Assembly: GCA_905182215.1 (NCBI GenBank)
Contig: CAJJAI010000033.1
Location: 1-58,400, forward strand
Reading direction: 5' to 3'
Length of the DNA stretch: 58,400 nucleotides
From: Flavobacteriales bacterium UBA6772
GTDB taxonomy: Bacteria; Bacteroidota; Bacteroidia; Flavobacteriales; UBA7430
In this document: positions 28,704 through 36,785 of the stretch, piece after piece
Position numbering within the stretch: position 1 is the first letter of the stretch
Layout: every line of letters begins with the position of its first letter
The notes under the pieces: generated by a model
Seen by the model: the letters and a program-made list of their open reading frames with translations, nothing else
Told to the model about the DNA's origin: nothing
Databases searched by the model: none
Translations under genes and position numbers: made by a program

Positions 28704-29317
28704 AAAAATACTTTATAACTGGTATAGGAACGGATGTTGGAAAGACTATTGCAGCCTCAATAATTACAGAAGCTTTAGAAGCAGATTATTGGAAACCCAT
28801 ACAAGCAGGAGATTTAGATACTAGCGACACTCTAAAAGTGAAAGCTCTCGTAGGAAACACTAAAACTGTATTCCATACTGAAGCCTATCGTTTAAATCAT
28901 CCTATGTCGCCACACGCAGCAGCAGAACGCGATGGGGTAGAAATAAATTTACAAAGCATAAAACTACCCGCTACCCAAAACCATTTAGTGGTAGAAGGTG
29001 CTGGAGGATTATTAGTTCCACTAAACAGAAAAGAAACAATACTCGATTTAATCACCCAATTAGGAATTGAAGTGATTCTTGTTTCTCGTCATTATTTAGG
29101 GAGTATAAATCATACCTTAATGAGTGTAGAGTTACTCAAAAATAGAAACATCGCTATAAAAGGTATTCTCTTTAACGGAGCAGAAAATAAGGATACAGAA
29201 TCTATTATACAGGAAATAACTGGACTTACTATTCTAGGTAGAATTGATGAATTAGAAGACCTGAATAAAGGAGTGATTAGTTCTATTGCACAAGAATTGA
29301 AAAAAAAATTGCTGTAG
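28700..29317 (+). CDS. bioD: dethiobiotin synthetase
   Basis: Uses ATP and CO2 to close the ureido ring of dethiobiotin from DAPA. The 205-aa protein opens with FITGIGTDVGKTIAASIITEA, the P-loop of the family. It also has YWKPIQAGD, PHAAAERDGVEI and VVEGAGGLLVPLN, all contacting substrate or nucleotide. The start overlaps the bioF stop by four bases. BioB, BioC and BioH are not in the window, so synthesis is completed elsewhere. Confidence 0.96.
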   Translation: MKKYFITGIGTDVGKTIAASIITEALEADYWKPIQAGDLDTSDTLKVKALVGNTKTVFHTEAYRLNHPMSPHAAAERDGVEINLQSIKLPATQNHLVVEGAGGLLVPLNRKETILDLITQLGIEVILVSRHYLGSINHTLMSVELLKNRNIAIKGILFNGAENKDTESIIQEITGLTILGRIDELEDLNKGVISSIAQELKKKLL

Positions 29318-29348
29318 GCTGAAAGCTCACAGCGCATAGCTGAAAAAA

Positions 29349-30614
29349 ATGAATTTAGTAGAAAAAGATCAAAAATACATCTGGCATCCTTTTACCCAAA
29401 TGAAAACGGCGGGTGCTCCATTACCTATTGTAAAAGGAGAAGGAACCTTATTAATAGACGATAAAGGTAATTCGTATATCGATGCTATTTCCTCATGGTG
29501 GGTTAATTTACACGGACATAGCCATCCCTATATTGCAGAGAAGGTTTATGCACAAATGCTACAATTAGAACATGTAGTTTTTGCTGGATTCACACACAGT
29601 CCAGCAGTAGAACTCTGCGAAAAACTAAGTAAACATTTACCCCAAAATCAAGCGAAATTCTTTTTCTCTGGCGATGGTTCTTCAGCAGTAGAAATTGCAC
29701 TCAAAATGAGTGTTCAGTATTGGAAAAACAAAGGCGAAAGTAAAACGCGTTTTGTTGCTCTTGACGGTGCTTATCACGGAGAAACATTTGGGGCGATGTC
29801 TGCAGGAGCACGAAGTATTTTCTCTGCTCCCTTTTCAGATTTATTATTCGAAAGCACTCATATACCTTTTCCAAAAGATGAAGAAGCCGCTGTAAAAAGC
29901 CTAAAAGAAGAATTAGCAAAAGGAGACGTAGCCGCTTTTATTTTCGAACCACTCATACAAGGAGCTGCCGGAATGCGTATGTACAAACCTGAGGCACTCA
30001 ACAAGCTTATAAAAGTTTGTAAAGAAGCTGGCGTTTTATGTATTGCCGACGAGGTAATGACTGGATTCGGTAGAACAGGAACCACCTTTGCAGTAAATCA
30101 AGTAGAAGAAGAACCCGATTTTATATGCATGTCTAAAGGGCTCTCTGGAGGAACACTTCCACTCTCTTTAACAACCTGTACAAATGCTATTTTCGATGCT
30201 TTTTTAGGCGACGATATACAGAAAGCTTTCTTACACGGACATTCTTTTACAGGAAATCCTATTGGTTGTGTGGCGGCAATTGCGAGTTTAGAATTACTCG
30301 AAAAAGAAGAATGTCAAGAGGCGATGAAAAATATTGCAGCTAGACATAAAGTGTTTGGTGAGAAGATTAAAAACCTAAGCATCATAAAAGACATTAGACA
30401 AACAGGTACAGTAATCGCCATTGAATTAAAAGCAGACTCTTCAGGTTATGCGAGCACAATAAGACAGCAATTATACCAAAGCTTTTTAGCTGAAGGGGTC
30501 TTATTAAGACCACTTGGAAATGTAATTTATATTCTAGCACCCTACTGTATTACAGCCAAAGAATTGACTAAAGTGTATGAAGTAATAGAAACTAAATTGA
30601 AAACCTTATGTTAA
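29349..30614 (+). CDS. bioA: adenosylmethionine-8-amino-7-oxononanoate aminotransferase
   Basis: Transfers the amino group of S-adenosylmethionine to KAPA to make DAPA; PLP dependent. The 421-aa protein starts IWHPFTQMKTAGAPLPIVKG, typical of BioA. It also has YIDAISSWWVNLHGHSHPYI, FSGDGSSAVEIALKM, FIFEPLIQGAAGM, DEVMTGFGRTGT and the PLP lysine in CMSKGLSGGTLPLSLT (near 265). It follows bioD after 31 bases that carry a repetitive GCTGAAAGCTC/GCATAGCTGAAA sequence. Pathway order is F, A, D while gene order is F, D, A. Confidence 0.96.
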   Translation: MNLVEKDQKYIWHPFTQMKTAGAPLPIVKGEGTLLIDDKGNSYIDAISSWWVNLHGHSHPYIAEKVYAQMLQLEHVVFAGFTHSPAVELCEKLSKHLPQNQAKFFFSGDGSSAVEIALKMSVQYWKNKGESKTRFVALDGAYHGETFGAMSAGARSIFSAPFSDLLFESTHIPFPKDEEAAVKSLKEELAKGDVAAFIFEPLIQGAAGMRMYKPEALNKLIKVCKEAGVLCIADEVMTGFGRTGTTFAVNQVEEEPDFICMSKGLSGGTLPLSLTTCTNAIFDAFLGDDIQKAFLHGHSFTGNPIGCVAAIASLELLEKEECQEAMKNIAARHKVFGEKIKNLSIIKDIRQTGTVIAIELKADSSGYASTIRQQLYQSFLAEGVLLRPLGNVIYILAPYCITAKELTKVYEVIETKLKTLC

Positions 30615-30639
30615 AATAAAACATCAATCGAGATTGAAA

Positions 30640-30810
30640 ATGTACCTAATCATTTCAATCCTTAGCTTTATTGGAGCAATTACAATTCTATGCTACGACT
30701 TAACGGTATTAAAATCAATGAGAGAATTTACAGACCCATTTGTGTATGTATTTGTGTGGGCTACCTTTTTATTTCATTTTGAAAGAAAATATATAATTGT
30801 AAAACGATAA
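30640..30810 (+). CDS. small hydrophobic membrane ORF (56 aa)
   Basis: Below the ORF-track cut-off. It encodes MYLIISILSFIGAITILCYD, then a polar stretch (LTVLKSMREFTDP), then a second hydrophobic segment (FVYVFVWATFLFHF) and a basic end ERKYIIVKR. Two short membrane helices with a positively charged C-terminus make a believable small membrane protein. It begins 25 bases after bioA and could be co-transcribed. No family is recognised; chance ORF remains possible. Confidence 0.45.
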   Translation: MYLIISILSFIGAITILCYDLTVLKSMREFTDPFVYVFVWATFLFHFERKYIIVKR

Positions 30811-30855
30811 GTCTCATTTTCAAATATTCAAATTCTCAAATCTTCAAATCGACTT
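30811..30855. repeat. TTCAAAT-type low-complexity intergenic repeat
   Basis: Between convergent genes the sequence reads CAAATATTCAAATTCTCAAA, then TCTTCAAATCGAC: four near-copies of TTCAAAT/CTCAAAT. A shorter version (TTTTCAAATCGTCAAATC) lies before hemF at about 52564-52581. Confidence 0.4.
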
Positions 30856-32106
30856 TTAAATCCCCGATCGTATCGCTTCTACAGGATCTAATTTAGAAGC
30901 TGCAATCGCCGGAATCATCCCTGAAATAATTCCGATTAAAACAGAAACCCATAAACCGGTTACTACATTACTGACCGACAAGGCAATGTCGAATTCTATA
31001 TAATAACCTGCTATTACTGTACCTGCATAAACAACAGAAATACCAAGAACACCTCCTATTAAACACAATAAAATAGCCTCAAATAAAAACTGAAGTAAGA
31101 TAAAGTGATTTTTAGCACCAATGGCTTTTTGAATCCCAATGATGTTGGTTCTTTCCTTTACAGAAACAAACATAATATTGGCAATCCCGAAACCACCTAC
31201 AAGCAAGGAGAATCCACCAATTATAATTCCGGCTAAGTCGATAACACCAAACATCATGTCTATCCCTTTAGAAATTATACTGGTCTCGTTTAAAGCAAAA
31301 TTATCATCTGATTTAGGCGCAAGGCGTCTCACAGAACGCAACACTCTTGTGAGATCGTCTTTTAATTGCTCGTTGCTAATACCTTGTTTGGCTTTTACCA
31401 TAAACATAGGGTTGGTAGACTCGCTGTTGAGTCGAATAAAATTACGTGCAAACTTTACGGGTAACACAATATTGTCGTCATCACTACTCCCAATTACGCT
31501 GTCTCCTGCCTTTTCAAAAACTCCTATAACGGTGGCTTTCTGCCCCATAAACTTAATCACTTTCCCAAGTGGATTTTCACCTTCAAAAAGCGATTCAGCA
31601 ATATTAACACCAATAATAGCAACAGGTTTTCCAGTGGCAGATTCTAAAATTGAAAAATACCTACCAGAGGACAAGTCAAAACCATATACATCCTGATAGC
31701 CATGAGAAACTGCAGCAACCCCTATTCCGTCTACATCGTTAGTTCGATATTTAGCCGTTTTATTTCCAGCTCCTACTACAAAAGCAACTGCTTCGGCAAC
31801 CTCTAGTCGCTGTTCTAAACTCGCTAATTCTTGCAATGTAGGTATTGGTCGTTGGTAGTACTTCCACCATGGATAATCCTCCCCCATAGACCAAGGCCAT
31901 TTCTGTACAAAAACGACATTGTCTCCCAGAGATTCTACGCTAGTACGAATGTTTCGCTCCAAGGAGTCTACTACCGAAAAAACAGAAATAATTGCAAATA
32001 TACCGATGGTAACCCCTAATAAAGAAAGGAGTGTACGTAGCTTGTTTCCTACTAATGCTTGAATAGCAAATCGAAAACTTTCTTGTAGTATTTTTAAGAG
32101 AATCAT
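30856..32106 (-). CDS. MacB/FtsX-family ABC transporter permease
   Basis: A 416-aa inner-membrane protein with the type VII ABC layout. An N-terminal membrane helix follows QALVGNKLRTLLSLLGVTIG (family signature, about 16-35). A periplasmic MacB-PCD-like domain runs from about 45 to 280. Three C-terminal helices (GIIIGGFSLLVGGFGIANIM, LFEAILLCLIGGVLGI, GLWVSVLIGIISGMIPA) precede the end ASKLDPVEAIRSG. Such permeases couple an ATPase to periplasmic extrusion or lipoprotein handling. No ATPase, adaptor or outer-membrane partner is adjacent. A variant -7 box TATATTTA (minus strand, 32123-32130) lies 16 bases upstream. Confidence 0.92.
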   Translation of the reverse strand: MILLKILQESFRFAIQALVGNKLRTLLSLLGVTIGIFAIISVFSVVDSLERNIRTSVESLGDNVVFVQKWPWSMGEDYPWWKYYQRPIPTLQELASLEQRLEVAEAVAFVVGAGNKTAKYRTNDVDGIGVAAVSHGYQDVYGFDLSSGRYFSILESATGKPVAIIGVNIAESLFEGENPLGKVIKFMGQKATVIGVFEKAGDSVIGSSDDDNIVLPVKFARNFIRLNSESTNPMFMVKAKQGISNEQLKDDLTRVLRSVRRLAPKSDDNFALNETSIISKGIDMMFGVIDLAGIIIGGFSLLVGGFGIANIMFVSVKERTNIIGIQKAIGAKNHFILLQFLFEAILLCLIGGVLGISVVYAGTVIAGYYIEFDIALSVSNVVTGLWVSVLIGIISGMIPAIAASKLDPVEAIRSGI

Positions 32107-32167
32107 AAACCTTTGGTTCCTGTAAATATATAGTTTTCTATTTGTGAATTTAAAAGGAGGTCAACAA

Positions 32168-32205
32168 TTTACGTTTTACCTTTTCACGATTTACGTTTTT
32201 CAAAC
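32168..32205. repeat. TTTACGTTTTACC-type intergenic repeat, copy 1
   Basis: TTTACGTTTTACCTTTTCAC followed by a second TTTACGTTTTT, directly past the gpsA stop. A near-copy (TTTTACGTTTTACCTCTTCC, then ATTTTACGTT) lies directly past the ACMSD stop at 38181-38214, in the same orientation relative to the gene. Confidence 0.45.
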
Positions 32206-33201
32206 TTAATCCAATTCTTCAGAAAGTAATTTTAACTCTAAACGAGGCGACATTTTTTCGTACACCATTCGATAAACAGCATCGGTAATTGGCATTACTA
32301 CACCGTAATCCTTATTGATTTCTTTGATGCATTTTACTGCATAATACCCTTCGGCTATCATATTCATATCCATTTGAGCTGCTTTTACAGAATACCCTTT
32401 CCCGATGTAGGTTCCAAAGGTTCTGTTTCTACTAAACTTTGAATAAGCAGTAACTAATAAATCACCCAAATAGGCAGAATCTTTGATATCGCGAGTAATG
32501 GGGTGTACGGTATCTACAAAGCGTTTTATTTCGCGAATAGCATTCGAAATTAACACCGATTGAAAATTATCTCCATAGCCCAATCCATGAGCTATACCAG
32601 CGGCTACAGCAACTACATTTTTCAGAACTGCAGAATATTCAGTCCCGTAAATATCATCAGAAATAGTAGCCTTAATATACCTACATCTTAATTTTTCTGC
32701 CATAAATTCTGCTACCGAAGTATCTTCACAAGCAACAGTAAGATACGAGAGACGTTCTAATGCAACCTCTTCGGCATGACAAGGGCCTGTAATAACCCCA
32801 ATATTATTAAGAGGCACTTTATAATGTTCTTGTATATATTCTCCTACAATTTGATTGTATTCTGGGATAATTCCTTTTACGGCAGAGAAGAATACTTTTT
32901 TACTCAAATCGATTTCTAAAGCGGATAAAGTACTGTGTAAAAATGCGGAAGGAATTGCCAATACAATAACATCAGCTTGTTCGCAAATAGTTTTTAAATC
33001 GCTACTCACCTCAACAATTTCTGTATTTATACGAGCACCGCTAAGGTAACGTGGGTTGTGTTGCGTTTCTTTAATATGTTGAACGGCATCTTCATTACGC
33101 ATCCACCAAAAAAGGCTATCTACGTTATTTGCCAATATTTTCACCATTGCGGTAGCCCAACTACCCCCACCAATAACAGCTATTTTTTTATCTGTATTCA
33201 T
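32206..33201 (-). CDS. gpsA: glycerol-3-phosphate dehydrogenase (NAD(P)+)
   Basis: Reduces dihydroxyacetone phosphate to sn-glycerol-3-phosphate for phospholipid synthesis; cytoplasmic. The 331-aa protein has the Rossmann loop AVIGGGSWATAMVKIL (start) and SAVKGIIPEYNQIVGEYI. GPCHAEEVALERLSYLTVA is the Bacteroidota version of GPSFAxEV. The catalytic lysine region is SAVLKNVVAVAAGIAHGLGYGDN, with DLLVTAYSKFSRNRTFG further on. Its ATG immediately follows the stop of the M28 peptidase gene, so the two are probably co-transcribed. Confidence 0.95.
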   Translation of the reverse strand: MNTDKKIAVIGGGSWATAMVKILANNVDSLFWWMRNEDAVQHIKETQHNPRYLSGARINTEIVEVSSDLKTICEQADVIVLAIPSAFLHSTLSALEIDLSKKVFFSAVKGIIPEYNQIVGEYIQEHYKVPLNNIGVITGPCHAEEVALERLSYLTVACEDTSVAEFMAEKLRCRYIKATISDDIYGTEYSAVLKNVVAVAAGIAHGLGYGDNFQSVLISNAIREIKRFVDTVHPITRDIKDSAYLGDLLVTAYSKFSRNRTFGTYIGKGYSVKAAQMDMNMIAEGYYAVKCIKEINKDYGVVMPITDAVYRMVYEKMSPRLELKLLSEELD

Positions 33202-34593
33202 CTATTTTTTTCTCAAATGAAATTCAACCTTTTTCAAATTGTCCATTTTCAATAAAAAGGACTCTATAAAAGATATAATCTGCGACTCTGCTCCAAAGTT
33301 AATCTTTTCCACATCATCGCTTGGTTTATGATAATCGTTGTGCTTACCTGTCCAAAAATGCAATGCAGGAACACCTACATTGTAAAAAGCAGTATGATCG
33401 GAAGGACCATCTTCGCGCATTTTTAATTTTAGGGGAAAAGCATCGCAATCAACTTCGTTTAAAGAAGATTTCCATAACAAGGCACTACCAACACCTTCAA
33501 TAGTTAAATCCATATTCTTTTCCATGCGACCAACCATATCCATATTCAAGGCAAAATTTAATTCACTTAATGGAATCGTAGGGTTTTGAACAAAATATTG
33601 AGAGCCTAACAAGCCCTTTTCCTCAGCAGAAAAAGCAATAAAGAGATAGTTGTACTTTTCTGTGGGTTTATTGTTCACAAAATAATGAGCCAATTCCAAC
33701 ACTGCAGCTGTACCACTGGCATTGTCGTCTGCGCCATTGTGAATTTTTCGAGGACCTTTGTAAAGAGAACCCTCACCACCGTACCCCAAATGATCGTAAT
33801 GCCCCATAATCGCAATGGTGTTTTCTGCTCCATTATCGAGAAAGCCAATTACATTATGTGCTTTGGTAGGCACTTCGTATTGAAGTACTGATATACTCGC
33901 ATTTTCTAAATATTCTACGGGTACTTTCGCAAAAGCAGATGGTTTTAAGAATACAACAGGAATTCCGATTTTTTCAATGCGTTTGAAATTTGAAATTGGT
34001 AAATCAATACCTTTTTGCGAACTATACAAAAGTAATGCTACCGCCCCCCTATCACGAGCCTCCGTAGCACGAGCTAATAAATCAGGAACCTCAAATTCTA
34101 TGTTTTGAGGAGTAGAAATATCTATCTGAACTACATATCCATTTACCTCTATATCTAGTCTTTCATAGTCAGAGTATCCCTCCTCAGGTACATGTATACC
34201 ATGCGAAGCTGATAATACAGGCACATCGGTTAGTATCCCATTTGAAGATAAATTTATCGGATAAAACTCGTGATTTAACCTAATGAGTTTATTGTTAACT
34301 GAGAGTGTCGTTTTATTTGGTTTTTGTTTCACCGTTTCGAAATAGGAAAAGGCCTGCACAAATCCATCTGTTCCCTTTGGACTCAAACCAATTTCCTGCA
34401 TTCTACCTACAATATAATCTCTGGCTTTTATTTCACCTGTAGTACCCGGCTCCCTACCTTCCATTTGATCGCTGGCTAGGGTGGATACATCAATTTTGAG
34501 TCTCTTAACTGCCTTTTTATTTACTTTAGAGCAATCTTGCGCCAAGGCAATAAAAGGAAGCAGCAGTCCGAAAAGGATTCCAAATTTTCTCAT
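33202..34593 (-). CDS. secreted M28-family metallopeptidase with PA domain
   Basis: A zinc aminopeptidase-type exopeptidase, probably periplasmic or exported. I move the start to the ATG at 34593 (MRKFGILFGLLLPFIALAQ, a signal peptide), giving 463 aa. A protease-associated insert (about 120-230, including ATEARDRGAVALLLYSS) precedes the catalytic domain. Zinc ligands and catalytic residues are visible in IMGHYDHLGYGG, IHNGADDNASGTAAVLELA, FSAEEKGLLGSQYF, NMDMVGRM and the final HKPSDDVEKI. It is upstream of gpsA with no gap. A perfect 16-bp palindrome lies at 34620-34635, before the start. Confidence 0.92.
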   Translation of the reverse strand: MRKFGILFGLLLPFIALAQDCSKVNKKAVKRLKIDVSTLASDQMEGREPGTTGEIKARDYIVGRMQEIGLSPKGTDGFVQAFSYFETVKQKPNKTTLSVNNKLIRLNHEFYPINLSSNGILTDVPVLSASHGIHVPEEGYSDYERLDIEVNGYVVQIDISTPQNIEFEVPDLLARATEARDRGAVALLLYSSQKGIDLPISNFKRIEKIGIPVVFLKPSAFAKVPVEYLENASISVLQYEVPTKAHNVIGFLDNGAENTIAIMGHYDHLGYGGEGSLYKGPRKIHNGADDNASGTAAVLELAHYFVNNKPTEKYNYLFIAFSAEEKGLLGSQYFVQNPTIPLSELNFALNMDMVGRMEKNMDLTIEGVGSALLWKSSLNEVDCDAFPLKLKMREDGPSDHTAFYNVGVPALHFWTGKHNDYHKPSDDVEKINFGAESQIISFIESFLLKMDNLKKVEFHLRKK

Positions 34594-34619
34594 AAATTTA
34601 TACGCTTGTTCAAATTTAA

Positions 34620-34635
34620 TACGAGAATTCTCGTA
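34620..34635. promoter_or_regulatory. 16-bp perfect palindrome upstream of the M28 peptidase gene
   Basis: TACGAGAATTCTCGTA reads the same on both strands. It lies 27 bases before the peptidase ATG and after the purF-side terminator, where an operator would be expected. One perfect 16-mer palindrome is close to chance expectation in a window this long. Confidence 0.25.
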
Positions 34636-34645
34636 GGTAGTACAC

Positions 34646-34677
34646 AAAAAACCCTCCTTAAATAGGAGGGTTTTTTT
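34646..34677. terminator. terminator after the PurF-like gene (bidirectional form)
   Basis: An 8-bp stem ACCCTCCT/AGGAGGGT with loop TAAAT is flanked by five A on the left and seven T on the right. It lies just past the minus-strand PurF-like gene and before the M28 start. Confidence 0.88.
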
Positions 34678-34682
34678 ATAAG

Positions 34683-36581
34683 TTAGTATGCTCTGTTTGG
34701 ATTACCTTCTACATAATACATAAAGGCTTTGTTTACTACTTTGTTCCCACCGGGAGTAGGATAATCACCTGTAAAATACCAATCTCCTTTATGGTTAGGA
34801 CAGGCTTGGTGAAGTTCGTCTATACCTTGGAAGATAATTTCTACCTCCGCCTTTATATCTTCTGGTTTGAGGAGTTCCACACATTTAGCAGAAATTTCTT
34901 CTGGTGTAAATGGATTGTAAATACCTTTCACGTAATTTACAACCTCTTCTTTAGGCAAGCCTATTTGAGCTTTACATTTTTGGTAGATTTCCTCAATTAA
35001 AGATTCCATCCCTCTATCTTTCAACAATGCGATAGCTGCTCTAAAGGCAATAAAATCGCCCATTCTAGCCATGTCTATTCCATAACAATCTGGGTAGCGA
35101 ATTTGAGGCGCAGAAGAAACCACAACAATTTTCTTTGGATTTAAGCGATCTAATATTTTAAGAATACTTTTCTTTAAAGTAGTTCCTCTTACAATACTGT
35201 CGTCAATCATCACCAAATTATCGGTATTGCTTACCTGTCCGTAAGTAATATCGTATACGTGTCCTACTAAGCTATCGCGGTTAGAATCATCTGTAATAAA
35301 GGTTCTAAGTTTAGCGTCTTTAATTGCAATTTTTTCAATTCTTGGACTTACAGAAAAGATCTCTGTAATTTGTTTTGCCGTAGCATCAGAGCCAAGATCA
35401 AGTACTTGTTGTGCTTGTTTTTCTTTATACAAATCTTCCATTCCTTTTACCATTCCGTAAAAAGAAGTTTCGGCTGTATTAGGAATAAAGGAAAATACAG
35501 AGTTCTTTAAATCTCCTCCAATACTCTCCATTATTTTAGGGCAAATTAACTTCCCTAATTCTTTACGCTCTGTATAAATATCGGCATCGTTTCCTCTAGA
35601 GAAGTAGATACGTTCAAAAGAACAAGCTTTATTTTCTAAAGGCTCTGTTATTTGATCCATGCTTACACGACCATCTTTTTTGATGATTAATGCGTGGCCA
35701 GGAGTAATTTCAGAAATGGAGTCTTGAGGAACATTCATGGCTGTTTGTATTACAGCTCTTTCTGAAGCAACCACTACAATCTCGTCGTCTTTATAATAAA
35801 AACCTGGACGAATTCCTGCTGGATCTCTCAATGCAAATGCATCTCCATGCCCCATTAAACCGCACATTACATAACCTCCATCCCACTTTTTAGCAGAATT
35901 GGCAAGTACATTTTGTACATTTATTTTCGAAGCGATGAATTTTGACATCTCTCGCTTACTGGTAACTTCATCTTTATACTTGTAATAAATTTCGTCGTTT
36001 TCCTCATCAAGGAAGTGCCCAATTTTTTCGAGTATTGTAACCGTATCCGATTTCTCTTTTGGGTGCTGACCTAAATCTATAAGTTGATCGAATAACTCAT
36101 CTACATTGGTCATGTTAAAGTTACCTGCCAATACTAAATTACGAGTCATCCAGTTGTTCTGACGTAAAAATGGGTGACAATGTTCTACACTATTCCCCCC
36201 ATAAGTACCATAGCGAAGATGCCCTAAAAACAATTCTCCAGAAAACGAAACATTTTCCTTTAACCACTGTACATCCTTAAGTTTCCCAGGATTCTTTTCT
36301 TCTACATCTTCAAATTTCTTGTTGATGTAAGTAAAAATATCTTGTACAGAATTAGTTTTATTAGATCGGTAACGAGAAATATACCTTTTACCAGGCGCTA
36401 CATCGAGTTTAATGTTTGCCAAACCGGCACCATCCTGACCACGATTAACCTGCTTTTGCATTAACAAGTACATCTTATTTAAACCATAAAGAGAAGTGCC
36501 ATACTTTTCTTGGTAATACTCCAAGGGCTTTAGAAGGCGAATCATCGCTACTCCACACTCGTGTTTTAACTCGTCACTCAT
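34683..36581 (-). CDS. amidophosphoribosyltransferase-like class II glutamine amidotransferase
   Basis: A 632-aa protein combining an Ntn-type glutaminase domain with a phosphoribosyltransferase domain. The presumed nucleophile Cys9 lies in KHECGVAMIRLL, so eight residues would have to be removed if the usual N-terminal-Cys mechanism applies. GHLRYGTYGGNS and NFNMTNVDELFDQL are glutaminase motifs. VMIDDSIVRGTTLKKSI (near 450) is the PRPP loop. Classical PurF is about 470-510 aa; this longer form with an extended N-domain is, as I recall, widespread in Bacteroidota next to a shorter PurF. It could be the purine-pathway enzyme or a paralogue. It stands alone, ending in a strong terminator. Confidence 0.82.
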   Translation of the reverse strand: MSDELKHECGVAMIRLLKPLEYYQEKYGTSLYGLNKMYLLMQKQVNRGQDGAGLANIKLDVAPGKRYISRYRSNKTNSVQDIFTYINKKFEDVEEKNPGKLKDVQWLKENVSFSGELFLGHLRYGTYGGNSVEHCHPFLRQNNWMTRNLVLAGNFNMTNVDELFDQLIDLGQHPKEKSDTVTILEKIGHFLDEENDEIYYKYKDEVTSKREMSKFIASKINVQNVLANSAKKWDGGYVMCGLMGHGDAFALRDPAGIRPGFYYKDDEIVVVASERAVIQTAMNVPQDSISEITPGHALIIKKDGRVSMDQITEPLENKACSFERIYFSRGNDADIYTERKELGKLICPKIMESIGGDLKNSVFSFIPNTAETSFYGMVKGMEDLYKEKQAQQVLDLGSDATAKQITEIFSVSPRIEKIAIKDAKLRTFITDDSNRDSLVGHVYDITYGQVSNTDNLVMIDDSIVRGTTLKKSILKILDRLNPKKIVVVSSAPQIRYPDCYGIDMARMGDFIAFRAAIALLKDRGMESLIEEIYQKCKAQIGLPKEEVVNYVKGIYNPFTPEEISAKCVELLKPEDIKAEVEIIFQGIDELHQACPNHKGDWYFTGDYPTPGGNKVVNKAFMYYVEGNPNRAY

Positions 36582-36785
36582 AGGGCTTGGGCAGTAAATT
36601 TAAGCCTGCAAGTTACAATAAAGTTTAGAGATTTTAAGCCCTGTTTTTGATCCTTTTATTGGGGGAAATAGGGAATAGGTAAAAGGGGATTTAGATAGCA
36701 AAAGGCATAAAGAGATAGTTACTACATTTATCAAAAGAATAAATGTGTAACTTGTTGAGGTAAAATTGTATCCTAATATTTTATT

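Noticed and set aside
29701-29919. ORFs 29701-29919 (-) and 29710-29895 (+) inside bioA
   Set aside because: Both are out-of-frame shadows inside a strongly supported bioA.
31139-31696. 185-aa plus-strand ORF within the MacB-type permease gene
   Set aside because: Antisense to a well-supported permease; its composition is rich in S, I, L and P as expected for a mirror of membrane helices. Not a gene.
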